Of a DNA stretch of 64,000 nucleotides, positions 1 to 12,493 are shown in pieces. The stretch's first letter is position 1; each line of letters opens with the position of its first letter. The notes beneath the pieces are model-generated. The model saw only the letters and a list, made by a program, of their open reading frames with translations. It ran no database searches and had not been told where the DNA came from. Source of the DNA: Paragyromitra xinjiangensis (lineage: Eukaryota > Ascomycota > Pezizomycetes > Pezizales > Discinaceae); NCBI GenBank assembly GCA_038503065.1, contig JBCAMK010000015.1, positions 62,001-126,000 of the forward strand, read 5' to 3'. Position numbers and translations under genes: made by a program.

Positions 1-594
1 TTCCTTACGACACCCTCATAGGGAAAGATTAGTTAGAAGATCAACTCCACCACTGCCACTCACAAAAAGTACTTTTATTCGGTCTCCCAGCTAAAGGCCT
101 AGGTCCGTGCCCCGGGAACATAAATCAAGTTAACCCTAATTCCATGATATTCATATTGCGGGCCGAAACAAGCGTACGGGCAGAGTACCGAAGCCAAGCA
201 CGGAATGTTCCTACTCCACCATTACTATTAGCGCACATGAGATACATACAGCCTACCGGTATACACTGACCCGAAATCTCACCACTTCAATTCTCCGGAC
301 CAGAATTCCAAGCCAAAAAGACGGGAAGGGTACTATCCAGACCCCGAAAACAATCTAATACTCAGCCAAACCGAGGCCCGTGAACCTCACCACAACACAT
401 TATAAAGAGACCCATCTCCTCGAGTTGATTCCCACTCTTCACTGCACTGCATTCACTCACTTCAGTACATCCACTTTCACTTCTCTGCAATTTCAGTTCA
501 TTCGCTCGCTTTGATAGCAGCCCTTCCCTTTACATAACACTTTATACCAATTACCTACACCCCGCTATCAAATCACTTACCCGAATTTGCAAAG

Positions 595-1499
595 ATGCAA
601 CTCACCACTCTCTTCGCCTCCTTCGTCCTCGGCGCTGTATCCGTCTCTGCAGCCGCCACTACCACCTTCCCTTCGGCAGCTGGAGCCACAACCTTGTCCG
701 CAGCCAAGACAATCACCGGAACTTTCGACGGTGGCATGAAGAGGTTCGGACGCGGTGGTGAGTCTTGAATAACCAATATAAGCGTAGAATAAACCCGTAC
801 TAATTCGATTTTCAGTTTCCTGCACTGGCCAAGCTGAAGGCGGCGACAAAGATGCCGTTTTTATTCTCGAGGCTGGCGCTGTCCTGAAGAACGTCATCAT
901 CGGCAAGGACCAGATCGAGGGTGTCCACTGCTTGGGCAGCTGTAAGCACTCATCTCCAGATCTTTTTAGAAGTAAACTCTAACATCTTGAAGGCACCATT
1001 CAGAACGTCTGGTGGGAGGATGTCTGCGAGGACGCCTTGACTATCAAGCAGTCCTCTGGAACCTCCACCGTCACCGGTGGTGGCGCTAAGGGTGCTGATG
1101 ACAAGGTTATCCAGCATAACGGCGGTGGAAAAGTCGTCATCAAGGACTTCTACGTCCAAGACTTTGGCAAGCTTTGGCGCTCGTGTGGTAACTGCAAGTC
1201 TGGCCAGACTAAGCGTCAGGTCGAGATTTCTGGTGTTGTGGCTAAGAATGGCAAACTTCTCGCTGGTGCTAACGAGAACTATGGAGGTAAGTCACACCAA
1301 TCAGTTTCTGGGTTGCCAATTCGGAATACCTAATATTCCCATAGACACCGTCACTATCAAGACCACCAAGGTCTCAAATGTTAAGAAGATCTGCGCCAGG
1401 TACCAGGGCAACTCTTCTGGCGCCGAGCCTACTGAGCTTGGAAGCGGCCCTGATTCCAAGGTTTGCTTGTACAGCACCTCTGATATCACCACCATCTAA
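595..1499 (+). CDS. Secreted pectate lyase, PL3 family
   Basis: Extracellular enzyme that cleaves de-esterified pectin by beta-elimination, acting on plant cell walls. Four exons with introns at 758-815, 942-992 and 1287-1344, all GT...AG and all restoring frame. The start ATG at 595 opens a signal peptide ([20 protein letters not shown]). The mature part has the PL3 signature order: an [11 protein letters not shown] segment, the cysteine-rich [16 protein letters not shown], the conserved [11 protein letters not shown] block, then [12 protein letters not shown]. The length, about 245 residues, is normal for PL3. A TATA-like element (attataaaga, near 399-408) lies about 190 bp upstream of the ATG. 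Family and secretion are clear from motifs. Which PL3 subgroup it belongs to is not determined. Confidence 0.93.
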
Positions 1500-1898
1500 A
1501 CTTGCTGCTTTGGTGTCAATGTAAGCTGGAGACTTGAGTCGAATCGCGGGTTGCTCGGAAGGTTGGAGAGTTTAATAGTGTGCTAGATGCCTATAATTAG
1601 TGTTCTTGAAATAATTTATACATATCATTGAACCTGCCGGCCGGCATTCATATCTATTTCGGTAACACGTCTTTTTTGTGTAATCCGGCAACGTTCAACT
1701 TTGTTTCACCTATGCCGAAACCATGATCATTATTCTATCCTGCCCATTTCCAACCCCAAATCGATTCGAGAGATAGGTTTATTCATAAGACTAATAGAGC
1801 TGACCTAAACTAAAGCTATAAACCTCTGCTATGACAGAACGTATCAATCTATCTGACCGTTGCCAAAAAATCGCAAACTATCTCGTTCCCCCCTTCAG
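1500..1898. other. Intergenic, convergent 3' ends
   Basis: About 400 bases between the pectate lyase stop and the stop of the SET-domain gene on the opposite strand. It holds the two 3' untranslated regions. No gene seen. Confidence 0.5.
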
Positions 1899-3763
1899 TT
1901 ATCTCTCTACCTCAGCCTTCGAGTCCCTCTTCCCATCGCCATTAATTTTGCATCCTTCGGTACCACACCTACATTCCATCCCTCTCCTTAGGAAATACTC
2001 GTCTCCGTAATCAGCGGTAATTTCATCAAATAACCCGATATTCTCTACTGCCACTAGAACCGATACCTTCCTTCCTCGGAAAATTATCGCAGAGAAAAAA
2101 CAGTTAGGCGAGCAAGAATGATTCACGAAGCGTGTGAAATTGCCTAAGGAAATCATCGGAAGTTAAACAAAACTGCACAGTAATTTGAAGAACGAAGAAG
2201 AGTGGGAGGTGCTTAAAGGGCTGAGGGAATATAAAGACATACCCATGTCTTTGCTAGTAGTGAGATAGAATTTTTCGTCGGTGATATCTAGATGGCCGTT
2301 AAGAGAGTAAACATCGCCCTTGGTAGCATCAACCCTGATAAGCCCTGCATATTCCCCAAGGACAGCACCTTTTTTTATGGTCTGTGCCACGAAAAATTAG
2401 AACACTTAAAGAAAAAAATGGAACTGAAGGGAAATACATACCTGTAAACTCCTCACGCCAAGCCCTTTCCCATCCGTCTCAATTATTTCGATTAAAGGTG
2501 CAGGGAACAGAGTACAGAGGGTACAACTGCATGCCACGATGCCCCTCGCTTCGCAAAACTCGCATACCTTTCTCCTATCCGCTCCTGAATCCTTAGGGGC
2601 TTCACAGTCGCCACCAATATACCGAGGATCGGTTTTGTTTGTGAAGTCTTTCGCGCGAAGCACTGATTCATCAACAGGGATATACACCGGATCTACCGGC
2701 ATAATTGATTGCCCACTAACCGCCACGCACCATCTATGGGGATGGTTCAAGTACTCCGGGGCCATAGGGTCGTCGATATTCTTTGTCTCAGAGGGATTGC
2801 AGGTTATGGAAGCAGTGTCATAGATCCAATTGTTTGCCGCCATCCATGCGTCAGATGGGTTGTCAATTATACTCTCTTTGATTTTAAGGACTTTAAACAT
2901 AGTAAAGAGAAGAGCCCCATATTGTGGTCGAGTAGATTTTGAAATTAATTCGAACGACCCTTTGTTCTGAAGAACGATCTTAAGAAGATTCTGCCATTCT
3001 GTCTCGGAGAGATCTGATGCAGCTTTGCGAAATGAGCGAGAGAGTGATAAAAGTGTTAAGAGTTTCCAAGAATAACCCTCGGAGAATCTGTAGCAGCGCA
3101 TAAAGGTAGGAAGAAGTTGGGTAGATGTAAGATTGGGGATGATGGTAGTGTTGTGGGAACGCATTCGTTTAATTTCGGATTGAGGAGAGTATTGCTTATG
3201 AGAATGTGACAAAACAGAGTGGTAGAATGAAGAGTCCGTATTTCCAGAAGCTTGACGATTTAACCAATACGCTGCTTCTATAGTTTCATTTCATTTAGTA
3301 CTCAAACAAATTTCAGGAGATTTTGAAGTGAAACTCACCAAGCAGCATCATTGCATCCGCCAACTCAGTCTTCAGAATTTCATCTACTAAATAACTACTT
3401 AGTTCTTTCGACCATTTATCAGAAGGAGCTTCCATCTCCGTCATTTCCTCTCCTCTTGCACTGTCATCATGATTTGTTACTTCTGCATCTTCCTTCAAAC
3501 CTCTATCCAAATGTTTTAGCGCCTCTTCAATTTTGATGCCTGCCAATAAGTCCTGGAAGATTCCCTCAATCGCTACTTGCACAGTTCCAGCTGTACGTGG
3601 ACGTATACCAGACTGCGAAGTACACCCTTCCGATGCGCAGGGAGCATCCATAGCATTGACGGAAGGTCCCTCCATCACAGTATGAGTTAACGTCAGTAGA
3701 TCTGAGGTTTTTAGCAGCGAAAAATGGGCGTTTAGAAGAGGCCGAGGCTTTTGACTTGCTCAT
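1899..3763 (-). CDS. SET-domain protein (putative lysine methyltransferase)
   Basis: Putative protein-lysine methyltransferase. The C-terminal exons carry the SET core: GLGVRSLQTIKKGAVLGEYAG, the cofactor/knot motif FTRFVNHSCSPNC, then EITADYGDEYF and a post-SET CRCGTEGC cluster. A Cys-rich stretch (CEFCEARGIVACSCTLC) sits just before SET. Introns at 3278-3338, 2382-2441 and 2144-2242 all keep frame. The N-terminal half is not a recognised domain. The start is uncertain. ATG 3763 needs an extra intron with a weak GTTAAC donor ending near 3607, while ATG 3675 is the next in-frame choice. Substrate is unknown; SET proteins of this layout methylate histones or other proteins. Confidence 0.78.
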
Positions 3764-4544
3764 CAGAATTGAGTTTGAATTTTATGGGCTTGTGATAGAT
3801 GCAAGGAGATGGAACGGATGATTAAAGAGCAGGAACTGAAGATACAGTGAATTTGAAGATTCGGAGATTAGTGGATCTTTGTGTGAGGAGACGGTGGTTG
3901 CCCTCAACAGCAAGTGCCCCACACACGAGTGACCACTGGTGTCGAGTAAATATCATCATGGATATGCGTATTCTCTGTCACCCGACCTTACAGCATCAAC
4001 TTATTCGTAGCCCAAGGACTGAATTTTATATTTAACCACAAAACCCCTAGGAATAAGTTGGCGTAAAACATTCCAAATGCCTGATGCTCAAAAGCTACAC
4101 AAGACGCTGCTTGTCAACTCTATTTCACGGGATTTGCAGGTACGGGAGACAAGGAAATTCATAATCGCATATCATATCGGAAAAGCAGCCGTTGGTGATG
4201 ATACCCACTCCTAGTATCACACGTGTCTTGACAAACTTCGTGCAGATCTTCTTCAAGCAGCAGTACATATTTCTGGACCCTGCGCGGGGGAGGCAGATGG
4301 GTAGATGGGAAACCCACAAGATCCGAGAGCGAAATAAAAACGTGAGGGTAAGCATAAATACTCGAGGAACAATTACAACTTAGCAAGACGCCCAAAAAGA
4401 ATAAGAACTGCAACGAAAAATGTCCACTAACGACCGCAATTCCCATTCAATAACTACCTCCTTCTGATCTAATATTACCGCTACAGTAGCTTCTCTTTCT
4501 AACCCTCCCCCGGAAAACAAACTCTGTGCCACTCCTACACTAAC
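3764..4544. other. Intergenic, nothing recognised
   Basis: Short AT-rich open frames on both strands without splice-consistent extensions or motifs. It presumably includes the promoter of the minus-strand SET gene near 3770-3950. Confidence 0.4.
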
Positions 4545-5110
4545 TCAGGCGGCATATCCCTCCCCCAAAGCTCCATAGACGCTGTCGTCACTCTCCCAGG
4601 TCCGAACCATATCCACCTCCCTCACCTCCATCGTCCAGTCTACAAAGGATCCAATCGGTGCTGTAACACCCGTACACTAACACAATATCCGAGTTACATT
4701 GATTGATTTTGGTGATATTTGCCGTATCGTGCTAGAGCTATAAACTAACGGGATTGTGGGTGAAGCTGCATTGTGTCCCATCACTGGACTATGATGCGTC
4801 GTAGCCAAGATTTTTGATTTCACCGATGAGTATTTAGTGAGATCTTGAATCGAGTAAGACTTTGGCACCTAGGAGCCACAAACGAACTTTTCTAAGACAG
4901 AAGTTACGCCTGTCAGTGAAAGGCACGTTAAGAGTAAAATTCACAGCAACTCCATAGATATTTTTGTCGTCGATAGCTGTGAGATTAAGGATCTGAGAGG
5001 GTTCGTTCTCTAAGAGTCGATACGGTAGGCTTATTGGGCTATCATCCTTTGGCTAGACGCTTCACACCGAGGTTGTCAAGATCTGTATTTAGTAAAGCTT
5101 TCCTTATAAA
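4545..5110 (-). pseudogene. Decayed protein-coding remnant, unidentified
   Basis: Reading minus-strand frames together gives protein-like segments broken by stops and frame changes. From about 5100 down there is a segment with ALLNTDLDNLGVKRLAKG followed by two stops. It continues in another frame with LLENEPSQILNLTAIDD and YGVAVNFTLNVPF, then GAKVLLDSR, a stop, and IGEIKNLGYDAS. A last open piece (FVDWTMEVREVDMVRTWESD) ends at a stop at 4545-4547. Composition and segment length look like former coding sequence rather than noise, but the family is not recognised. Confidence 0.35.
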
Positions 5111-5295
5111 CCTTTTTCAGTGGGCTAGACTGCTTTTCTCATACGAATGTTCTTCCGTAGCAGGGATGTGCAACTTGACATGAGGCAAACATAACAAAGA
5201 ACAGAACCGAGTGTGCCACTACCCGACAATCATTATTTACTACTAGTGCTACCTCCCCAATAGTAACAATAGGAAAAACAACCCTAGAAATACAG

Positions 5296-6126
5296 TCACC
5301 CCGTAGCCGGCTTCCCTTTTTCCAACTGCTGACTCCTCCACTTCTCTTCAATTCTCTCCAAATTTTCCACATTCCGCAATCGCAGGGAAGAATCCCCATC
5401 CACACTCAGCTCCTCCAAGTTCAACAATGCGTAATTTCTCTTCCAAAGATGTATGTCTATCATCTTCAAGCTCAGATCACATTCAAGATAGCCCAAGATT
5501 CTCTGCCTCATAACCTCCTCCAGGCCCGTCTCCGCAACTTCCGGCGCAACCACTGAAAAGTCTCGAAGCCCTGGCCACCCAGGCCGCGGCCGGAAGTCCT
5601 TCACGGCCGAAAGCATCTCAATGAGCTCAATAAGCGAAAGCGCATCACACATCAACTCGCCTCGAGGCAATTCAATAGTCAACATGAACAACCAAACGCG
5701 ATACGCAGCGCGGCGGAAACTCAGAAGCCTATCCCTAGAATGCAATAACGAGGAGCCCTGCCAAAATTTACCCGCCCTAGTTCGATACGCCTCAACGATA
5801 TCGAGGTAGAGTTCATTGCTGTGCATTTGCGCGATATCTTCTCTGGATAGTTTCAAGTGTTTCGAAGTCTTTGAGGCTACAGTGCCGTCACCAGGATGCA
5901 ACTGTTCGTGCATAAGGTCGATCGCTTCTTCCCAAGGCTGAAATTCATCGCGTGCGATGGCCCAGAAAATCCCATTGAAGTTTGCCTTCCAGACTTCGTT
6001 GAACGCCCTATGAGCAAGGATGAGAGACAGAAGACTGCCGAAGCTGGGTAGCGATTTCAGAACATCTATGAGGATGTCTAAAGGGAGGTTATTGAGGCGG
6101 AGAGGTGATTTTGAATCCATGAGCAT
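5296..6126 (-). CDS. F-box-like hypothetical protein
   Basis: Single-exon gene of about 276 residues. The N-terminus (LNNLPLDILIDVLKSLPSFGSLLSLILAHR, given here in parts: LNNLPLDILIDVLKSLPS then LILAHRAF) matches the F-box pattern of proline, hydrophobic and leucine spacing. F-box proteins of this kind are usually SCF ubiquitin-ligase adaptors. The rest is charged and helical with no recognised substrate-binding repeats. The first in-frame ATG is 6126, with 6120 the next; the frame is open slightly further but without an ATG. Function beyond the F-box inference is unknown. Confidence 0.7.
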   Translation of the reverse strand: MLMDSKSPLRLNNLPLDILIDVLKSLPSFGSLLSLILAHRAFNEVWKANFNGIFWAIARDEFQPWEEAIDLMHEQLHPGDGTVASKTSKHLKLSREDIAQMHSNELYLDIVEAYRTRAGKFWQGSSLLHSRDRLLSFRRAAYRVWLFMLTIELPRGELMCDALSLIELIEMLSAVKDFRPRPGWPGLRDFSVVAPEVAETGLEEVMRQRILGYLECDLSLKMIDIHLWKRNYALLNLEELSVDGDSSLRLRNVENLERIEEKWRSQQLEKGKPATG

Positions 6127-6322
6127 TAAACGAAGTCCTACAGACAAATATATAGCCTGGTGAATGGCCTGCGGGGCGCCAAGGTTGTAACCCTAACCCA
6201 GAGGGGTGTATGAGCCTGGAACAAGAGGCATTAGGCAACAGCACCCTATTGACTCAGCCTAGCATTTATACGTCAGATTCAACATCGTCCATATATTGCT
6301 GATTTGGGGCAATTATGTACTA

Positions 6323-6420
6323 TGTGGTGGAATCACATAAGAGAATGTGGTGGAATCACATAAGAGAATGTATCGGAAGAGAAATATATATAATATCGGA
6401 AGAGAAATATAGTATCGGAA
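6323..6420. repeat. Short tandem repeats, possibly an LTR fragment
   Basis: A 23-bp unit occurs twice in perfect tandem (6323-6345 and 6346-6368). It is followed by three copies of a tatcggaag-containing unit (6371, 6395, 6413). The first unit starts TGTGGTGGAATC, loosely like a Ty1/copia LTR start, but no matching end, target duplication or coding region is visible. Confidence 0.5.
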
Positions 6421-7631
6421 GGAAAACACCCGTAGAAGCGGGGTTGGAGATAAGATAGAGAATGATTGTCGGAACAAAATTGTATGGGAGGAAGAAGATC
6501 TGAGGGTTATACAAACGGGATAGATCCCCAGTATTTCTTAATAAAATCACTTCTTACAAGATTCACATATATTACCCAAATTCCGGTTTATCGTACAAAC
6601 ATCTGGATCTATTTACTTGTCCTCCACCATAAGAACAGGAAAACGGGTGTGTGACTCTGCACAGTCGTACCTCGTATGCCGGAACTCAGTACGCCAGATC
6701 CCTTGCTGTCTCGTACAAAATGCCTTGACCAAAACGTATAAATAGAGCAACTTTGTAGATGGGCTGGCCAACCTTCAAAGAGTAATCTAACCTAGCCCAT
6801 ATCCAAAAGCCATATCCGAAACCATCACAACCCTTCTCTTTTTTTACACCTATAATACCCAATAAATCTAACTAACTACGGGTCTCCTTTATTTTAACAC
6901 CATTTTATATTAGCAAAATTATAGCTAGAGGTATACGAAAATTTTTATGCTGAATGGCTTTAGTACAACATTTTAATTTGACTGACCTCAGTAATAAGAT
7001 TTTCTGGCTAGCCCATTTACAAACGGGGTTTAATGACATACGGGCCGGAACATATACTACGGGATTGCGCTCAACATACAAAGCTATATCGGGATACAGA
7101 GGTCACTAGCCCTATGATAATTCTTATATATGCCGCCGGCTCATTACCCTATACGTTATCGATAGAGACCATCCTAGGGTGTATCTCACGCACTGAGTAA
7201 GCCTCTCCGTAGTTGACCCAGCTCAGTAACGTTTAAGTACCAGCGTAAGAAGCAGGCTAAAAAACCTTGTCCATATCGTTGAACCGCCCTCCGATACACA
7301 CCGTTCCGCTACGACCAAACTCTTCTTCCAAAGCTATCCCTCGATCATGCAAAGAAAGAAATAGCCCCAAAAAACCGACAGCGTCTACAATCGAGTGACT
7401 TTTGATGACCAAATGGCAGCAATACACCAAGTTGTTCCAAAACACAACACCAAACGAGGTACAACAGTAACCCTTTTATGCATAACTCAAACTCCAGCTT
7501 TCTTATCATCAGTAAATCGGTTCGTAATTCCATAACGGGTATCCATGCTCCTCTTATAAACAAAGCCCAATTCCAACCCACCCTCCCCATCATCTCCATC
7601 CAACCAAAACGCCGCCCAAACCCTAATCCCT
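6421..7631. other. Intergenic, AT-rich, nothing recognised
   Basis: About 1.2 kb with many stops in all frames and no recognised gene. Its left part may belong to the repeat at 6323-6420. Its right end holds the 3' region of the P450 gene. Confidence 0.4.
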
Positions 7632-9583
7632 TCATTCCTGTCGTAACTTAACCCTCCCAGCCAATCTCTCACTCCTCAAAATAGGCATCCAATGATCAAC
7701 CCATCTCAACTCCTTCCCATCCAAATCCACCTCAAACCTCCGGAAGAGATAAGCAAACACCACATAAAGCTCGCAATAAGCCAGACTACAAAGACAAGCT
7801 ATGTTAGAAACCTGACCAACACTAAAATCAAGAGGATAGAAAATCCATGACTTACTTAATCCCTAAACACTGTCTAGACCCAGCTCCAAAAGCCACCACA
7901 TATTTCTCATTCGACTTCGCATTAGGTCCAATCCATCGGTCGGGGTTAAACTTGAATGAATCCGGGAAAATCTCTTCGTCGTGGCTGATGGAGTGGTGGT
8001 CCATCTCGATTATTGACTACCCCGCATTAGAACTATATTAGAGTGTAGTCAACAGCTGTTTAATAGGTCACTTACACCGCCGGGAAGATGGTATCCACCA
8101 ATCACCGCACCCTCGGCTGGGACGAGACGGGGACTTCCTCCTTCAACACCATATCCAAGCCTCAAAGCCTCGTTCACAACTCCCCGCTGTTCAAGCGTTA
8201 GTTACAAGCAAAGAAAAGATAAACCACAAGCTATCATACTAAATAAGGCAGTTTCTCCAACTCCCTATAAGGCAACGAATCATTAACATTAGGAATCGCC
8301 TGCTTCAGCTCCTGGACCAGCTTCGATAACACCTCCGGATCTTGTGCAACTCTTATAGTCCCAACCGTCAATATCCACTGAGTCGTATGTAAACCTGCCG
8401 CTACAACGCTTGTAGCCTCATGAACAAACTCTTCCACACTTGCATTCTGTGGATCTGGATGGTTATCGAGGACATCTTCGAATACTGTCCTTCGGGTGGA
8501 TTTTTCCCCGTTTCTCTTCCGATCAAAGAGTTGGTTGAGTTGTACTTCGGCATCTGCTTCTAGTTCTCTGAAGCCAGCTTTATCGCAAAGACGACACATC
8601 AGCACGTAGAAAGCTAACTATAAGATACAGTTGGATAGTATCTACCTCCGTCAGGGAAAACCTTCATAAGAAGCCAAGGCGGCAAATGGAAAAGCACCGT
8701 CGAAACAAGCGGAAAACTCTTCAAAACCATAAACACCTCATGCTGAGCATCGAACGCATCAGCCAACTTAGAACGAAAGCCCACATTCGACAGAATACTA
8801 ATACGATTAGCAGCAGACCTAAAAACTACCGGAAGGCAACCCACTTATAGGACTTGGCATAGGTATATTCAGTTATAACATCAGCTGTCAATGCCACGAA
8901 AGCATTGTAGAACTGCACGATACCACCCTGCGCTTCCACCTGCTTTATCTTATCGCATAAAAGGTTGGTTTTCAACTGGACTAAGTCTTCGATCCCCATG
9001 ATGCTCCGTCGCGAGAACATAGGATCCAAGGCACGCCGTTTTCTTTTATGGGCGATAGGATCTAGAGTGGCAAACGTGGACCCTCCGAGACCGAAAAGTT
9101 GGTAGAACGAAGGGTCCTTAGTGAGAGGAGAGCCCATCCTGTGAATCTCGTGCCATGCGGTGCTTTTTCGAAGGCGGAGTTTGTTGGGGCTAATACGGAC
9201 AATAGGACCTAGGTTCAAACTATCAACACAATGCATTCGGTCATAGAAGAACATCCTCACCATATTTCCTATGCAACTCGTCCATTTTGTACGACATATC
9301 TTCTTTGGAAACCTACAAGCTATGAGCATGGGCTCGGATATGCGGAATAAGTGCTACTAACATCATGATAGATTTCATATATATAACTTGCTGCTGCTAG
9401 CCGTGGTCCAGGATAATTTGAGAGTGGGTGAAGAAACAGTCGATATGTGTAAACCACGATGCTATAACCAATCCAGGTACCTAGGAACACCATAAATACA
9501 CTCAACTTTGTTTGTTCTGAAGCCCATGTTTTCATCAAATGCAGCCATTCGATGTACTGAGAGAGGATCGTATGAGTAGCCAT
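7632..9583 (-). CDS. Cytochrome P450 monooxygenase, multi-exon
   Basis: Membrane-anchored heme monooxygenase, probably in secondary metabolism. From ATG 9583 there is an N-terminal hydrophobic anchor, then the proline hinge HPLSNYPGPRL. KYGPIVRISPNKLR follows after splicing, then the I-helix region HEATSVVAAGLHTTQWILT, the ExxR helix (NEALRLGYG), FNPDRW, the heme loop FGAGSRQCLG (near 7865-7893) and a final exon to the stop at 7632-7634. At least seven short introns are needed; splicing at KSYN|ILSNVGF and KYG|PIVRIS restores the frame. All key P450 residues are present, so it looks intact. The layout resembles the trichodiene-oxygenase-like P450s of ascomycetes. The substrate cannot be read. 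The neighbouring aminotransferase pseudogene and MFS gene share its strand. Confidence 0.88.
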
Positions 9584-11195
9584 CGCGTTTCCTGTCACCG
9601 CAAACAGCGTGTATGAGAAGGAAGTTTATTCGCCAACATGCGGGGCCTGCTCCCATTCTTATATAGCAAAACCAAGTAGTTTAACCCATCCACTCAGCCA
9701 GATTCCCTTCCACTGCTGCCAGCCATCGACAGTCTGACGAATTAACTCAAGCGACATGCGCCATCAACCGCCCCCATGAGCCAAGCGCAGGTGGCCGTGA
9801 TAGCAATTCCTCAGCGCTAGAGCTGTCTGGCGATCGAGTTGCGGGGCGAAATCCAGGCTGCTGGTGCTGGACCTGTCAGCGTGGTGAACACCGACTCTTA
9901 CCGAGGTGGCTGCATGTCCCAGAGACCAGGATGCCGTTACGATGAATAGACAGCAATCCCCTATCCCATTCTCGGTTCCTACCGCATACACTGTGGAATC
10001 CCTGTATCTCGCCTGTTCCAAGTGGGAATTGAAGCGCTGCTCGATCGCAAACAAGATTTGTATCGATAAGTGGGTTGGTGGATTTATCGCCATGTGTGAC
10101 GAACATAGTAAGAAGATTCGAAATATCCCCCAGCCTGTGGAACATCTCGAGTTCATTGCAATCCCCATCGTTTTGGCCCCTGCTAATTCTCTATTAGACT
10201 CTCCAGAGAATCTCGCACCCAATACACTTCGAGGCTTCGACATCTAGAACCGAATAAAGTGGTGCATAGGGTCAGAACCTTAAGAACGATACCTATGACC
10301 ACGAGGGAATAACATATGCAGACCCACAACCTCCTCCGCGGATAGATTTACACAAATATTAAGTGTGCTGATTCCAAATGCATCTGTGCCGCAACGGCTT
10401 TGCTATCCGCATATCCAGTTCCTTTTTCCTTGTTTAGTCGTGACCGCCCAGAGACCCGTGTTTTTCAGCCTTGGGACCCCAGCAGTCCGGGCAAGCATCC
10501 TCCGTTATTGCAGCTGCTAGGCATTCGAGTAGATTTGCTTATTCTATTCCTACCAGTATAGCTAAAGCAGCTACTCGAATACGACGCAGCTAGTGTGTTC
10601 TGTCATGATAACCGCGAGATACACCTTATTCAATCGATTGATAATACTCTACTCAGCATGCTAGTGATCGGTTTTCGGTACCAAGGCCCATCTTCGATCA
10701 GCTCACCAAAACCAAGGCCATAGACATCTTCAATACGAATGCCTAAAACTCATCCTATGATGCCATTCAACCCCAAACCCGTCCCCAAGACGGCGCCCTA
10801 AGAGCATTCATCCCGTTAAGTACACATACTATAGAAATCAATAAAATCGAACAAATCACCCAGCCCAGGTACAGGCACCCCATATAATGATCACAACCCG
10901 TCACTCGCCATCCCATAACCTGGTTTCCGGGTATTCGTGCGGGGAACTGAGATCTTTGCGCCCTCCGACAGGCCTAAATACCATTCGATATGCACTATCA
11001 GCCATCTTTGCCACATGGGCGCGTCTGCAATAGTTTTCAATTACCCCACATAACCCAAGGCTAAAGCATCTCGAATTAGTGGGCTACGTGGACAGCCTCA
11101 TCATCGAATTTAACCTCAAGAGGAAGGTCGCAATACCAAATACCCTTCTCTCGAGAAAACCGAGTGATAACATGCGCAACTCCACCAAACCCAAC
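9584..11195. other. Intergenic with unassigned open frame
   Basis: Contains a plus-strand open frame at 9906-10247 (ATG at 9906 region, containing SKWELKRCSIANKICIDKWV) and overlapping minus-strand frames. None shows a recognised domain or convincing splice partners. The first part includes the P450 promoter. This may be another decayed gene, but it is not supportable as one. Confidence 0.3.
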
Positions 11196-12487
11196 CTACA
11201 CCAAAAGCTCACGGTACCTCTCAACAAACCTCTCAACTGCCTGCAAGAACCCCACAGTATGAGCCGTCTCATGCACAATAGTCAAAGCAACAAACCCCCG
11301 GCTCGCCAAATAAATCCCTTCCTCCACCATCATATAGAAAAAGAACTCCCTAACCACCCTCATCCCTCCTTCCAAGAAAGTGAAAACTCATCACACTCTC
11401 CATCCCCGTAACCGTTATCCTCCCACCCGTCACCTCCAACACCTTCTCAATCCCCAATCGCAAACCACCACCTAGCCTATTCAACCCCCCCCAAACCCCC
11501 AAGGCCAGTACCTTAAAAGCAGCAACACCACCCGCCATACTCAGTACATTATTCTTGAACGTCCCCGAATGACTCATCGTAGTAAAAATATCCATCACAT
11601 CCTTCCTACCACCAAACGCACAAAAACTCATACCACCGGCAAGATATTTCCCAAACGTCGTTATATCCGACCTGATCCTGAAACGAGCTTTTAGACCTCC
11701 CCAATGAAGCCGAGAGGTCATCACTTCATCGAAGATGAGAACAGCGCCCAGAGTTGCAGTATGGCGGAGATACTCGAGGAAAGAGGGCGAAGCCGGGTAG
11801 CACCTTGCATTGGTTCGACGAGGATCGCGGTGAGTGATTCGTGCGGAAGAGAGGATGGTATAGATTCGGTGCTGGGGATGCCATTGTACGGTGCTATAAC
11901 TCACTCGTGGGGAATATCAAGCAGGGAGGGACTGCCGTGGGCGAATGTGAGAGAACCTCCGTGGTAGCCTTCTGCGAAAACAAGAATCTGGGCTTTTACT
12001 TCAGCGATACGACGGCACATTTGAACTAACTAGTCAGTGCTTACCTTCTGTCTTCCGTCTTCCAGTGCAGTGTTTCGCCGCTACCAAAGCCATGATATTC
12101 GCTTCGGTGGCCGGGTTCGTAAACCTCACTCTATCAAGTCTAAACACCTCACACATACGCTGAGCCAGTTGGCCCTCCAGCTCGTTCACCCCTCCGAAAT
12201 TCACCCCATTAGACAATGCGTCTTAGACAGTTGAGAATGACCGGGTGAGAGTGGCCAAATAACCCAGCAGTATACTCCCCCAGGAAGTCAAGATATTCCT
12301 TCCCGTCCACCGAAGTGAGGAAGCACCCATCCCCACTCTTGAAGCAAACCAGGAATGCATGGGTGATAGTGGGATACACTACGAGTATCCCCATTTGGTA
12401 AATGCTGAAGTCTAGAAGCATGAAGAGCCTCCAAAGTTGCATTTTCGGCAACGAAGCGCGACTTGAGCTCGTCGAGGGCAGTTTAGA
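11196..12487 (-). pseudogene. Class-III aminotransferase (GSA-aminomutase-like), broken
   Basis: Remnant of a PLP-dependent class-III aminotransferase, closest in motif order to the glutamate-1-semialdehyde aminomutase-like fungal enzymes. Pieces in different frames are ALDELKSRFVAENATLEALH, then FLGEYTAGLFGHSHPVI, NGVNFGGVNELEGQLAQR, FTNPATEANIMAL, LVFAEGYHGGSLTFAHG, ILVEPMQGA, GAVLIFDEVMTSRLHWGG, the PLP-lysine region TTFGKYLAGGMSF, and a C-terminus ending at 11196-11198. Breaks are a stop after IPHE (TGA where the family has an aromatic residue), and frameshifts near 12360, 12225, 11800 and 11360. The gaps between frames are too short to be introns. The 5' end is cut by the transposon beginning at 12494. 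Confidence 0.85.
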
Positions 12488-12493
12488 GCTGTA
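12488..12493. repeat. Target-site duplication of the 8.5-kb transposon, left copy
   Basis: GCTGTA directly before the left inverted repeat, matched exactly by GCTGTA at 20990-20995 directly after the right one. Confidence 0.75.

Noticed and set aside
9764..10243. 159-residue minus-strand frame
   Set aside because: Opposed by a comparable plus-strand frame. Neither has a domain, so no gene was called.
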